Shown: positions 24,026 through 35,898 of the stretch, one piece after another
Layout of the letters: each line of letters opens with the position of its first letter
Numbering within the stretch: position 1 is the stretch's first letter
Assembly (NCBI GenBank): GCA_002803225.1
Contig: NXFV01001528.1
Location: forward strand, 62,001-126,000
DNA: 64,000 nt
Direction: 5' to 3'
Source: Gamarada debralockiae
Taxonomy: Eukaryota; Ascomycota; Leotiomycetes; Helotiales; Hyphodiscaceae
The notes under the pieces: generated by a model
What the model was told of the DNA's origin: nothing
Databases searched by the model: none
Seen by the model: the letters and a program-made list of their open reading frames with translations, nothing else
Made by a program: the position numbers and the translations under genes

Positions 24026-25201
24026 ATGTCCCGACTTCCGGCAGTCGTGGCGCAGATGCGACATCGTAGGATAAAAGCCACGATCGCTGTGCTTGTGATA
24101 TTTTCGGTTTTGATATTTTGGCCGAACTTTACCAGGATTTGGAGGTATTCAGTGGGTCTCACAAAGGTTCGCCTCGATTTCCTTGATATCAAAATGCACG
24201 ATACGATGGCGACGACAATGGAAAATACGTATCCTGAGCCTTTCGTTCATGAGCCGACGGAGAAGCACAATTCAACAATAATCCTCCTCCACGGAACATC
24301 ACAAGACGGCCCTACATTCGCGTCAGCCTTCCTCTCTTTCCGCATTCCCGTCTCCGATCCCACACACCTTTCCGAAGCTAAAACTCTCCACGAACTCTTC
24401 CCAGGAACGAAATTCGTCTTCCCAACAGGCAAAAAGAGATACTGTACCGTCCTTGGAAGAGAATCACACGCATGGTTTGACTTCTCATCTTTCTCAGACC
24501 GGACTCTCAATGAAAGTTCCCAAGTCCCCGGCCTTTCAGAATCAGCTACGTTCCTCTCTCAACTAGTGGAAGAGGAGGTCAATTTTCTGAGTGTAGCAGA
24601 TGGGAATGCCGAAATTGAAAATAGAAAAGAAGACGATAATTATTATGGGTTACAAGATGCCAGACGAAGAGTTGTGGTTGGTGGATTCAGCCAAGGTTCC
24701 GCGATGGCTTGCATTGCGGTGTTGGCGGGGATGTTGGGTGGGTATAAGGGGAGAGTGATTGGGGGTTTCGTGGGCATGAGTGGCTGGTGTCCTTTTCGTC
24801 TTCAAATACTCGATGCCATCGCCTCTGCTCAAGAGACATTCGCCTCCGACCCACAAAACGACCCGAAAAAATTTTCTGGGCTGCATAAGTTCGTTTCTGC
24901 GATGCATTATCTTTGGGGACTGTTAGGTTTAAAGGGGATGGAGGAAGGACATGCCGTTGGTGTGCAGAAGATACCTGTATTTTTGGGTCATGGAGAGGAG
25001 GATATGAAGATGCGGGTAGAATGGGGGAGAGAAATGGGGGAAGTGCTTGGGGACGTGGGGATGGAGGTTGAGTTTAGAAGTTATGAGGGGTTGGAACATT
25101 GGTGGAGTGCAGAGGAGATGCGGGATTTAGTTGGTTTCTTGAAGGAGGTTTGGGATGTAGATGAGCAGGCAAAGCAAGAAAAATGTAGACACGAAGTATA
25201 A
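24026..25201 (+). CDS. Alpha/beta-hydrolase, acyl-protein-thioesterase/carboxylesterase type
   Basis: A single exon encodes 391 aa. Residues about 17-36 (IKATIAVLVIFSVLIFWP) form a hydrophobic segment, probably a signal anchor. The alpha/beta-hydrolase fold (Abhydrolase_2/phospholipase-carboxylesterase family) follows: IILLHGTSQDGP (oxyanion side), GGFSQGSAMA with nucleophile Ser about 222, HGEEDMKM with Asp about 326, and LEHWW with His about 358. The triad is complete. Members hydrolyse thioester or ester bonds of acylated proteins or small lipids. The N-terminal anchor and an extra acidic insert (about residues 195-213) are unlike cytosolic APT1, so substrate and location are uncertain. 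It follows MSH6 on the same strand with its own promoter. Confidence 0.82.
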   Translation: MSRLPAVVAQMRHRRIKATIAVLVIFSVLIFWPNFTRIWRYSVGLTKVRLDFLDIKMHDTMATTMENTYPEPFVHEPTEKHNSTIILLHGTSQDGPTFASAFLSFRIPVSDPTHLSEAKTLHELFPGTKFVFPTGKKRYCTVLGRESHAWFDFSSFSDRTLNESSQVPGLSESATFLSQLVEEEVNFLSVADGNAEIENRKEDDNYYGLQDARRRVVVGGFSQGSAMACIAVLAGMLGGYKGRVIGGFVGMSGWCPFRLQILDAIASAQETFASDPQNDPKKFSGLHKFVSAMHYLWGLLGLKGMEEGHAVGVQKIPVFLGHGEEDMKMRVEWGREMGEVLGDVGMEVEFRSYEGLEHWWSAEEMRDLVGFLKEVWDVDEQAKQEKCRHEV

Positions 25202-25315
25202 CTTCAAGAACCAAGGGAATGGTCAATGCATTGAAGCCCTCTGATAATTGAGGACTGTGAATCTTACAATTTTGGCTCTGTAGCTCGTGCTGTGCTCTAG
25301 CTTTTGGAACTGAAC

Positions 25316-28300
25316 CTAGTGGGAAGGGTTGATATAAATCTTAACCTCAACCTCATTACTCCATCCACTCTCCAAATCCATTTCCTTCCACGCCCTCTCG
25401 ACATCAATCTCGAGCACATGTTCATCAACTTCACTAACATTCACCGCACTTACCGGAACCACCTTACCGAGGATAGTGATCATCATGCTATCCAGCCACT
25501 GCATCGCTGGCAACGTCGAAATATAAATCCCAAGCACGCCCAGAGCTTTGATATTAGTATCGATCACAATTCTTCTATTCTCCAACTTGGTGATCTTGTT
25601 ATCGACGATTGCGGCCGCACCAGTCATCTTGCTTAGTAGACCTAAGTTTGCGATCCATGTCGTGGTTGATGTGTTGGAGTCCACGAAACCGCGGAGTGGA
25701 TAGGAGGAGAGGATGTCGTAGCCGCGGACGCCAAGGGACACGTGGATCAGGGCTGATTGGTCGACGACTTGCATTGGCTTGGTGATCAGTCCACTTGAAT
25801 GTGCGCGGATGATGTAGTATTGTGCTTCGATGACGCCGGGGAATTTGGAGAGGGGGATGAGTTCGGTGAGGGGTCGTTGAGAGACGTTGAAGAAGCCGAT
25901 TATGCCGGTTCCTGTTGACGCTGCGCCTGTAATGCATTAGTAGAGTTTCAAATGAGGAGTTGGGTGTGTTACCGTGATAGGTGCCTACCAACAGCAGATT
26001 ATCGTCGTCGTAGCCATTGTACTGATCCAAACTCTTTCCCACCACACTAGGTCTGAAAATCACCATCTTCCCCTTCGGAGTAGGGCCCGTCATCTGACTG
26101 ATAAGATCAAGATCATGCTGGCCCGGCACATCAGTAATGTAAATTGGCCCTCCACTCACACAACGAGCTGCAGCATGGAAACCAGAGTAATCGTGCACTG
26201 TCTGGAACATATCCCAATCAGGGATGACATTGAGATGTTGAGTAAACAGCGCATTATGTGCGTTTGTGAAGATGTGCCATGGATGACTTGTCGGGACTTC
26301 AGGGAAGAAATCATCGGAATTTCGGACGAGAAGAGGTGGCCTGTTTTGTGGCATCTGTGAGTGGAAGAGGATTTGAGGCGTTTGTGACATGCATGATATG
26401 GCTTTTACGCTGAAGTGGCGAAGGGTGGAGATCGTCCAGGCGTCAAGGTAGGTGGGGATTAGGTCGCGGCGAGCTTTTGCAGAGACGAAAGTATCGAGCA
26501 TGAACTGTGCACTAGCAAATGATGAGACGAAAATGTTGTATCTGATGGGGATGTGCTTACTCTGTCTTGACTGCATCAATTCCACAGGTCGAAAGGAATT
26601 GATAAAAATCATCATAAAATCTTGACACATCTTCTTGTGCAACCACAGTCATTTTCCCGCCAAGTGGAAGATTTCGCCTCTCCGCATCCTCTCTAACGAC
26701 ATCGACAGTCTTGTAGGTCTGGGCAATCTTTCCATCGGGGGCGAGACCACCCCAGTAGCCTAGGATTGCATGCCACACTGCAACGTGCTGGATGCTCGGA
26801 TGCTTCTCTCGAATACGAGAGACTGTATGTTTCAAGCCGTTGGGGAATGCCTTGCGTTCGGCTTCAAACTCAATCCAACCGTGTTGGAATTGTCCGTGAC
26901 CTCGGTAGTCGATTGCCTGCCAGTTATCATCGATAATGAAGTTGGTAACATTGATATTATTCTTTGCAAGTGTTTCGACAGCGTTCAAAATCTTCTCTTC
27001 CGTGAGCTGCTGACCGAGGGCATTCCATGTGCCTGTGATTCTGTCAGTATCTTCAAAAGTATGGGACAGCATCACTCACAGTAAGTCAAACCATCATACC
27101 AATTCTCAGCCCAGACCTTGGTGGCAGCATCTCCGTCTTTCAACGCTTCGATCTCCTTCTTTGCTTGTCCAGTCGCTGTTTCTGCTGCGGAAACGATGCC
27201 TCTGGCGTGATACATCACCGCAGCATTCGCAGATTCAAAGTCATCGCCAAGGCCCACCAAGACTCTGGCGACGGTTTTGTGGGTGCTATCACTTCTGACC
27301 TAATGATATGTCAGTGAGATCCAACTGGGAGGCGCTGTCAACATATACATGTAAGACAACATTTCCCTCAGAATCACTCGTGAACAGAGTCATGACATCT
27401 TCAACGCCGCTTATGGCGAGAAGGACCAAATGTTTGCCAGTGAGACTCAGGAAAGAGCACATGATTGCTTCCTTGTCGAGTCTGAAATGCGATTTCCCTT
27501 GTCTTGGTGCAAGCCATGGGGACCAAATTCGGATGAGAGCAAACCATCTGTCAGTGTCAGTATAGACACTATAATACAGATGAGTGGGCGGTGGAATTGC
27601 GATGGTCACAACCCACACTTGGATAAGAGGCACTACCAGCTCATGGGGGGTTTGACTGCCATTAGAAAAAAAGATGCCCTACCTTGAGAACTTCCCCTGG
27701 CCCCAAGGTAGACCAAACTTGATGTCTTTAATATTGGGCTTCTCTCCGTCGGCTGCTTCAACGGGAGCTTCGGCGGACCAAAGAGTGGTGCCAGGAGACT
27801 GGCTTCGATAATTTTGCGAGTCCAGAATGGGATTGAGACCTTGAATATAATCTTCAAGGTTGCTTGAGATGGCAGCTTGGCTAGTGACCGTCTTCAAAAT
27901 GACAATTCCATCTTGAGTTCCCTGATGGTCCTTCGCCCACTTCCACGTTTGGTCGGAACCATTGCGGAATTTGATGGTGAAATTGGTAGGGAGATGAATT
28001 GCAAGTGGCGTCGTGAAGTAAAGACGATGTAGGTTTGGTCCAATGGTGCTCTTGAAGGACTGCAGTGATGTGGGGTGAGATGAAGCGCCCCTCACTGGAT
28101 CCATTGGGCATTCTCTCCATTCCTTCCCCTCCGAATGCCATAATGAAACTTCCCAGGAATCCGTTGCACGACTCTCGTCAACCTCAAGTAACGCAGTAAA
28201 GACGCTGGTACTTTTATCAATTTGGGTAACCTGACCCATAGGAGGGTAGGTGGATATGTATGCCTTCATACTGGGTGCGTCCGAAGCCGGAGGACCTTTC

Positions 28301-28371
28301 TGCTTGGGAATGTACTTCGCTTGGAAGACCTCGTTGCCGTCTGCTGGACTAGTGAAAGTCTCCTCAGCCAT
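25316..28371 (-). CDS. GH36 family, raffinose synthase/Sip1-like glycosidase
   Basis: Six exons on the minus strand (28371-27683, 27547-27349, 27299-27080, 27032-26561, 26511-25973, 25926-25316) encode 909 aa. All junctions keep frame. Family marks are WYDGLTYCTWNALG, FIIDDNWQ, and the nucleophile motif GIDAVKTD, completed across intron 4 (ga plus t gives Asp). A DWDMFQTVH motif and GGPIYITDVPG follow in the second half, and a beta-sandwich C-terminus ends the protein. In plants these enzymes transfer or release alpha-galactosyl units (raffinose family sugars); fungal members are presumed alpha-galactosidase-like, substrate unproven. There is no signal peptide, so the enzyme is probably cytosolic. 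It is transcribed divergently from the mitochondrial TyrRS gene. Confidence 0.88.
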
Positions 28372-28799
28372 TGTGAACTTCTAAGGGACGAAAAGCAATG
28401 AACGACTGAAAAGGGGCACGCACAAGAGTATAAGAAGAAAAGAAAGGAAAAGAAAACGGAAAAGCTCTTCGCAGCGGTGACACCTCAGTCGTTCGTTCCC
28501 TGCAGGAGTTTGTTCCACCTCACGTGGGGTTCGAAGTCCAGTCCTGGCGTCATGGGGGTAACGCTAATACTGTAGAGTACCCCTGTCTAGCCCCGGAACG
28601 CGGAAGGATTTTTACCGACGTGATTTACTGAAGATGTCGAGAAATTTTGGAGGAGCGCAAAGAGGCATCAGAAGCTTTATTCAATTCCATTCCATTCGTA
28701 CATCGTTATTTTCCCAACCAGCATTTATTTAGCTACTACGGCCTGTATTATTCCTGCTCTCATCCATGAGTCGATAGCTCGTTCTTCCAGACGCCAATT
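28372..28799. promoter_or_regulatory. Divergent promoter of GH36 and MSY1 genes
   Basis: This is the 428-nt gap between two divergent start codons. It contains one CACGTG core near 28513-28518. No TATA box is obvious. It probably drives both genes. Confidence 0.5.
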
Positions 28800-30843
28800 A
28801 TGGCATCGCCCTCCTTATTTCGCAACTCAACACGATCCGATCTCCCCTTATGCGCCAGATGTGCCTTTAGAGCATCGAACGCTCCCAGCAAGGCCGCAAG
28901 AAGATGGCTTGGGACTAAGTACCTGGCAAAAGCCGCGGATGCAGAGATAGAATGGCAGGCACGAGCAACGGAGATCAAGAGTGGGAAGCAGAAAAGCATG
29001 TTTACAAAACTCGAGGAGAGAGGCCTCGTGCATGCTGTGACCGGGTGAGCAATTGAGACTTTGAAGTGCTAGCTCCAAGCTCTAACAACGTTGCCCTAGG
29101 ACCCGTGAGGAAGTCGACAGAATGATGACCGAAAACCGACTCGGAGCGTACGTCGGAATCGATCCCACAGCCTCCTCATTACACGTTGGGCATATGCTGC
29201 CACTCATGTCTCTGTTCTGGATGTACGTGCATGGATATCACGCGATAACACTGCTTGGGGGAGCGACCGCCAAAATCGGCGACCCAACAGACCGATTGAC
29301 AACCAGAGAGAATACAAAATCTGCGATTCGAGCACAAAACATGGTCAGCATGCACTATCAGCTGAAGAAGATATGGGCCAATGTGGAAGCATATGGGAAG
29401 AAATACGGCTATGATTGGAATTGGGCGTGGAAACGGGCGTTATTTAACAACAATACGTGGATGAATAGTCTACCTATCATGGAGGTCTTGCAAATTCTCG
29501 GCCCTGGGATGAGGATGGGTTCCATGCTGGCCCGGGATACGTAAGTGCTTCTTCTCACGACACTGGATATTTTGGTACCTAACGAACATAGTGTGAAGAA
29601 TAAGATGAAGAACGGCGACGGCATGTCATTTGCTGAATTCTCCTACCCCATTCTTCAAGCATGGGATTGGTGGCAGATGTACAAGGCGAATGGGATACAA
29701 ATGCAAATAGGCGGCTCCGATCAATACGGCAATATTACAGCCGGAATCGATGCAGTGAAATACATCTCTGCGAATCACCCTGATCCCGCGGTTCGCAAAG
29801 AAGTAGCAACAAGAGGTACTCCCTTTGGCTTCACAGTCCCGCTCCTAACCACATCATCTGGCCAAAAATTCGGGAAAAGTGCAGGCAACGCCATTTGGCT
29901 GGATATCGAACAAACCAGCTCCTTCGAACTATACAAATTCTTCTTGGGCACATCCGATGCGGATGTTGGCAGATACCTCAAGCTATTCACATTCATGCCC
30001 ATTGAGCAGATCGACACCCTGGTAGAGGAGCACATGAAATCTGCCTCCCAACGAAAAGCACAACACGCTCTCGCCCGCGAGTTCGTGGAACTAGTCCACG
30101 GAGAGAAAGAAGCTCAGTACGCTGAATCACAACACAGACTCATCTTCTCCAAGAACACAATGACGCCCGAACAATACGCATCAGCCCAAGCGGAACTTGC
30201 AGCTATGCCACGACCATCATCTGCTGCACCTCAGAGCTTGGAAAAGCCCGTCGAAGGCGTGCACCTCAACAACCGGCCAAAACCGCATTTGAAACTTCCA
30301 CGTTCCGTTGTCGAGAACGCAAGTATTGGTCGAATTCTGTTGGCATGTGGACTCGCGAGCTCTGCCACGGAAGGTCATCGTCTAGCTGGACGCTCAGGCG
30401 TCCACGTCGGGGGCCTGACAGGCGGACCGGGAAAAGGGATGCCTATGAACGACGGTGCCTTGGCCTTCACGCCCGTAAAAATCTGGAAAATCGAAGACAC
30501 GAAAAAATACCTAATCGACGACAAACTCCTGATTTTTCGACGGGGGAAACACAATATCCGGATCATCGAAGTAGTGTCTGATGCCGAGTATAAGGAATTG
30601 GGCTTGACGTATCCTGGTATGAGGATGCCTGTTTCTGAAGATGGAGAGGAGGGTGAGGCTGCTGTTTATAGGAAGGGGCCGAGAGATATTTTGAGTGACG
30701 ATAAGACGAAACGATATCAGAAGGCGCCGAAGGGTAAATGGCAGGAATTGCCTCCTAGGCCGCCGCCGGGGATGGGAAACGCACGTCAACAGAAGCAGAA
30801 AGATAACTGGATTACTCTGTCAGAGGGAGATTTTCGAGAATGA
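28800..30843 (+). CDS. MSY1: Mitochondrial tyrosyl-tRNA synthetase
   Basis: Three exons, 28800-29044, 29100-29540 and 29592-30843, encode 645 aa. It charges mitochondrial tRNA-Tyr. The N-terminus is Arg/Ser/Ala-rich with few acidic residues (MASPSLFRNSTRSDL), fitting a mitochondrial targeting peptide. The class I catalytic domain shows AYVGIDPTASSLHVGH (HIGH-type signature), GGATAKIGDPT, MQIGGSDQYGNI and the KFGKS loop (KMSKS equivalent). A C-terminal S4-like RNA-binding region (LPRSVVENASIGRILLACGL, IIEVVSDAEYKELG) follows. A basic tail extends it beyond bacterial TyrRS length, as in fungi. It is intact and the intron boundaries are canonical. Confidence 0.95.
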
Positions 30844-31248
30844 GCGGCGCGAGAGTTTCGAATGTGGTAGATGAGAGAGATTGAAGGATTCTCTCCACTT
30901 GAATCTAGGTGTAATATACTATGTATAATAGTGTCAACAATACAGTTTCAACCAGGCCCTCCCGGGATTAACGCTAGCGATTGACGTGCGAGCACCTAAA
31001 ACGAGAAGGCTGCTCTGGAGTGAAGCAGATATCGTGTGCCAAGATGGTCGGGTTCTTGTCAGCGGCTTCCCTATGTAACATGCCTCATACAAAGAGCACG
31101 TGACAAAGCCACACAGAATGCAGAGGGCGATTCATTGGACCGCTTGTTTTATTGGCTGCCTTTGCTCTTTCAACGGTCATGATTGTCACATCCGTACTAA
31201 TAACCGATTGGGGACTCCCGCCGAGAACCTTCGTTCTTAATTGCCAAC
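30844..31248. other. Intergenic before HET gene 2
   Basis: A gap of about 400 nt between the MSY1 stop and the next HET start. A CACGTG core occurs at about 31098-31103. Nothing else is recognised. Confidence 0.4.
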
Positions 31249-33390
31249 ATGGCATTCGTCCCTGATGCAAGAGTACCGATTTACGAGCCGCTGCCTAGTC
31301 CAAACCATATTCGGCTGCTGAGACGACTTCCCAAAGACAAGGCTGCTGCAGCTCCGGTGCCTCGGCTTTATCTTGAAACCTACGACCTTCCATCAAGTCC
31401 AGCTTTTACCGCATTGTCCTATACCTGGGGCCCCTGTGTCGAAGACGGAGATCCTAGTAGCCATAACAATAGCGAAGAATTTCGGGTTGAATGCAACGGG
31501 CAGCTTTGTATCGTCACCGAGAACCTTTATCACTTTCTGGATAGTTGCGCACAGGACTATCTTTGGGTTGACGCTTTGTGTATCAATCAAGAAGATCTCA
31601 ATGAGCGGGCTACCCAAGTCTCCCTCATGGGACGGATATTTATCTCAGCAGATATTGTCATCATGTGGCTTGGGGAGGACATCTCGGATCTTGACAAATT
31701 CGTGTTCTTACACGAAAGATTCCTGCAAGAGATTGATAAGAGGGATATCGATATCTCTACACAAAGTCTCTGGGACTTGCCATTCCTCCAGGAGATTGGA
31801 ATTGAAAGTACGGAACAGTGGCGCGAATATTGGCAGGCATATCACAGATTTTATCATCGTCGACGATTTTTCTACAGAGCATGGATTGTCCAAGAATATG
31901 CCTTAGCCCGTAAGCAGGTGTTCGTTTGTGGCCGCTCCTTTACCCTTCTACATGCGAACCTCATGAATCGATTGTCGACTTACGTGCACAATAGCCTGTG
32001 GTACGAAGAACTCCAATATCTCGACCTGCCCTTCCATAAAGTAGCGTACCCAATGGACATCATGCTTAACACCAGGGGAATTCTTTTTGAAGAAAGGCTT
32101 GACTCGAGGGTGTTTCAAGTGACGAAAGGCGGTCCTGAAGGCGTTTTCCAAAAACGCAAATATGAATCCATGTATGGCGCCACCACCCCAGAGACTCGAT
32201 GGTTTTGCTTTCTCTTCAGCCTTCTCTGTATGAATCGTGCGCTGGGAGCAACGGACTCAAGAGACAAGGTCTACAGTGTTCTTGGACTTGCGAATCTTCA
32301 TTTGCCAAAAGACAGTCCTCAACCAATCGTGCCAGATTATCATCTCACAATGCGGGAAATCTATATTTCTGTGTCTGGGCAGATTGCACAGTCAATCCCA
32401 TATTTGGCCATTCTCTCCGAAGTGCATGATCGACCTGGATATAGGAACGAAAACCTTCCTTCATGGGTACCAGATTACGCAAGCATGGCAGCGTGCCAGC
32501 CATTTCCTAATCTTGGAGGCCGAGAGCTATCATCACTGTCTGCTGATGAGACGGAGTACACACAACCAGTACCAGGAGGGGTATACAATGCATCTCTTAC
32601 CAGAGCTTCAGAGCCTGCATTCAGAGATATCCAAGGCGACGCGTTACTCGTTAATGGAGCACGATTTGCGAAGGTTGAAGGAGTCTCCGTCTCGTTTGAC
32701 CTCGTTTTCGTGATAAATGGTATTTTCCCCATGCTAGATATGTGTAGCAAGATTAGTCCAATTTACGAGACAACTGGCCAAAGTCGCGTAGAAGTTCTAT
32801 GGCGGACACTGATTGCCGATTTCCACGACGGACAGCACCCTGCTCCGGATATGAGCGAGTCATTCCGGAATTACGTTATGTGGATTATCTGCCATTATCT
32901 AATATTTGATGCTTCTGACCCGGACGTCACCAAGGATATAGTTGCGCCGCTTCGAATCCTGGATGAACTGGCGGAAAAAGACCCCTCTTCGGTACTTTTT
33001 GGAAGCTCCGAGGTCTTTAACCGTGTGGCTACCTTACGCATAGAGCTTCGACATCTGATAGGCAAAGAGCATAGGCGGCAGGAAACATTTTTCCTTCTTC
33101 CCCGAGGTACTGCTGATCATTTCGACCATATTGTGGGAAAGAGAATGGGAAATCGAATGATTTATTGCACAGCGGACGGTCACTTAGGATCTGGGCCGGC
33201 TTTGATGCGAGAGGGGGATGAGGTCTGGCTACTCGAGGGCGCTTTAGTGCCATTTATAATGCGTCCGGTACAAGATACAGATGGAAAAGATTTCACGCTG
33301 GTTGGAGAAACTTATTTGCATGGCTTCATGCATGGCGAGATGCTAACGGATGACTTGAAGGGGAGGATTGGGAGAATCCGCATTATTTAG
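31249..33390 (+). CDS. HET-domain heterokaryon incompatibility protein 2
   Basis: An uninterrupted 713-aa frame starts at ATG 31249. The HET domain begins early: FTALSYTWGPC (about residues 52-62), YLWVDALCINQEDLNER (about 104-120), then ADIVIMWLGED and RRFFYRAWIVQEYALA. The pattern SYTWG..W.DALCINQ..ERA.QV..M is the most common PF06985 subtype, different from the SHCWG/WIDSLC subtype of the other three HET genes in the window. After the domain come GATDSRDKVYSVLGLA and a long C-terminal region ending in a short globular block (VWLLEGALVPFIMRP). The role is non-self recognition or stress-triggered cell death by family. There are no introns and no frame break. Confidence 0.92.
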   Translation: MAFVPDARVPIYEPLPSPNHIRLLRRLPKDKAAAAPVPRLYLETYDLPSSPAFTALSYTWGPCVEDGDPSSHNNSEEFRVECNGQLCIVTENLYHFLDSCAQDYLWVDALCINQEDLNERATQVSLMGRIFISADIVIMWLGEDISDLDKFVFLHERFLQEIDKRDIDISTQSLWDLPFLQEIGIESTEQWREYWQAYHRFYHRRRFFYRAWIVQEYALARKQVFVCGRSFTLLHANLMNRLSTYVHNSLWYEELQYLDLPFHKVAYPMDIMLNTRGILFEERLDSRVFQVTKGGPEGVFQKRKYESMYGATTPETRWFCFLFSLLCMNRALGATDSRDKVYSVLGLANLHLPKDSPQPIVPDYHLTMREIYISVSGQIAQSIPYLAILSEVHDRPGYRNENLPSWVPDYASMAACQPFPNLGGRELSSLSADETEYTQPVPGGVYNASLTRASEPAFRDIQGDALLVNGARFAKVEGVSVSFDLVFVINGIFPMLDMCSKISPIYETTGQSRVEVLWRTLIADFHDGQHPAPDMSESFRNYVMWIICHYLIFDASDPDVTKDIVAPLRILDELAEKDPSSVLFGSSEVFNRVATLRIELRHLIGKEHRRQETFFLLPRGTADHFDHIVGKRMGNRMIYCTADGHLGSGPALMREGDEVWLLEGALVPFIMRPVQDTDGKDFTLVGETYLHGFMHGEMLTDDLKGRIGRIRII

Positions 33391-33725
33391 GCCACTATGA
33401 CAGCATACTTCTGGATCATGGATTGCCGTATCACTGTGTCACTTCCATTCTAGGCGTTTACGATGGCATTCAATACGCCTGCTCTGCGCCGTCAGATAAT
33501 AGCGACGACGGATCTGTCCGGATCCGCTGAGGTATGGGAGGTGCGACTAGCAAGCTCTCGGGTGTTCCCAGTGGTAAGTCTCTGAGCTCCTTTCCAATCA
33601 AAATACGTTCGCTTGCTGAACACCGTATAACCCCACAGATCGCTCGAATTTCATTCAGGCTGTCAAATAATCCCTTCAACCTCATCCCGGGTTTCAAAAC
33701 ACCACTAGCCAAAGCTGACTGCAAC
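33391..33725. other. Intergenic or 5' coding region of HET gene 3
   Basis: From 33534 the frame of the next gene is open, beginning with ATG and MGGATSK, so this stretch is either promoter and leader or an extra 64 codons. No other feature is seen. Confidence 0.4.
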
Positions 33726-35808
33726 ATGTTCTGCGACAAATGCGAGAAAGTTCTCGACCTTGATATATCCTTCCATGTTGCTTCTGATGACGATGATTCG
33801 AAGGAAAGCCAACGAATTAGCCACCACGCGTCCTACGCAGCCTTGTGTCAGGCTGCACTCGCTGGGTGTGAGCTATGTCATCACATTTCCCAAAATACTC
33901 GCGGAGGAAGCGACCCGCCCGTCTCAGACTCTCCGCATGATCCCAGAAATCAGATCACGTTCGAGGTCTTTAGCGACAGCCTTATTTTCAACATTCCAAT
34001 TCGCATCGAATACGACGACTCCGGAGAGAACTACGATTTTGGGGAGGACAGCGTGAAAGTATATATTAGTGCTGAGGAGAGTTTGTTATCCCTGTCTAAG
34101 TGATGGAACTGTCTGACAATTTGTAGGCGACCCACTGGCATCGATTTTCAATTGGCGCCCGCTCAGCGACGATTCAAGTTCTGATGGATGTTTCACTGCA
34201 GCTTCCAGATGGCTGAAGAAATGCCTAGATACACACGATGAATGCCCCAAGCAAATATCACCTCTTCCAACCCGCGTCGTCGATGTCGGGAATGAGGACC
34301 ATGATCCGTTTCTTCATGTCAGCAACGGCGAACTTGGTTCATGGCTAAGCTTAAGCCATTGTTGGGGCAAAGAGCAAACGTTCATCACCACATTGAAAAC
34401 GCTTGCCTCCCACTGCAAGACCCTCCCGCTAGCCGATCTACCTGAAACTTTCAGGGATGCTATATCGATCACACGGCGATTGGGATACCAGCACCTATGG
34501 ATCGATTCACTCTGCATTATCCAAGACTCCCCAGAAGACTGGGAAGCAGAAGCGCAGAAAATGGCCTCGATCTACCAGAATGCGGTGGTTACCATATCGG
34601 CAGATGCTTCTGACAACGACCACCAAGGAATATTCAAGGGTGCAAAGAGCATGCGCAAGAAATCCGACTCCTTCATTTTACCATGCCACAGCTCAAAACG
34701 CGGTTTAGCCGGAAATGTGTACGTGGATCGCCGGAACTCGAAACCAAAGCACTACGACCTCGAAGCAATGCCACTACAGACACGAGCATGGGTATTACAA
34801 GAAAAAGCTCTCTCAGTGCGCAAGCTGCACTATCTCGGGACCGGGCTATCCTGGGAGTGTCAGATGATGGCTTCGAATGAAATCACGCCTTGGCTACACC
34901 AACGAAATCTCTCCTCCAAAGAACTACACAACATTCCCCAGACGCCTCTTCCACCGCGATTGGATTTCGATAATCCGGACCCGAGGCATGGAGATACTGG
35001 ATCGTTAGCATGGTGGTATCTCCAAGTCAACGACTATATGAAGCGCCAGTTGACTTTCAAGAAAGATCATTTCCCGGCGATTTCTGGTCTGGCGAGAGAG
35101 TTCGCTAGGCGAACGGGATATACTTACATGGCGGGCATTTGGCTCGAGGATTTTCAGAGAGCTCTATTGTGGAAAGGTGCTGGGTCAAGAGAGTACTCCG
35201 CTTTCGCGCCGTCCTGGAGTTGGGCTCGCGCTGACTTCAATGATTGGAGCGGCAATCCTAATGCCACGAACTCATTCCTGAAGCATGGAAATTCATTTGG
35301 AGCCGAGCTCATCAATTACTCCACTCCTAGGACAACTGATCAGTACCTTGCTCCCGGAATGCCCATGATCCTGACTCTTCGCGGATGGTGCAAAGACATC
35401 AGCTCCTTCCGCACCGCCGGCCAGTTCTACCCATCTCCCAGTACATGGAATCTCTTCAACCTCCCAGAACCCCCCGGGCCTCGCTATCTCCGCTTCAGAG
35501 CCGTACCCCCCTCAAACAACGAGTTAGACGAAGATACGGTGCTTTTCTGGCCTGATTTCCCACTCGATCACAATAGTGCGCAGACGAATCTCGAAGATAG
35601 ACAGACAGTTGTGATGCGTATCTCGAATTTTGAGACGTGGGATCTGGGAAATCGCCATAATGTCGTAGAGGCGGCTTGGGCTTTGTTGCTTGAACCTACT
35701 GGGGAGAGTGAGGGGCTGTGGAGGAGGATTGGGCTGGTGAGGATACCGAGTGCGAACCAGATGGCTGGGATTGAGAGATTTGATCAGAGGACTATTTCTA
35801 TTGTCTGA
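33726..35808 (+). CDS. HET-domain heterokaryon incompatibility protein 3
   Basis: Two exons, 33726-34080 and 34127-35808, encode 678 aa; starting at 33534 would give 742 aa. I chose 33726 because MFCDKCEKVLDL resembles the Cys-motif N-termini of this subfamily. The alternative start MGGATSK fits an N-myristoylation signal. The HET domain has WLSLSHCWGK (about residue 191), DLPETFRDAISI, LWIDSLCIIQDSPEDW (about 242) and TRAWVLQEKALSVRKL. FAPSWSWARAD and a LLLEPTG..GLWRRIG tail are shared with HET genes 1 and 4. The intron donor is GTTTGT. It is arranged head to tail with HET gene 2 (335 nt apart), though the two belong to different HET subtypes, so tandem duplication of one from the other is unlikely. 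Confidence 0.88.
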
Positions 35809-35898
35809 AGATCGAACACTTCACTCAGCATAAGACTGGGTCATTGGCTGCATGCCTCTATTCATAATACTTTAAGTTTGATTCGATGAAACGACTTA

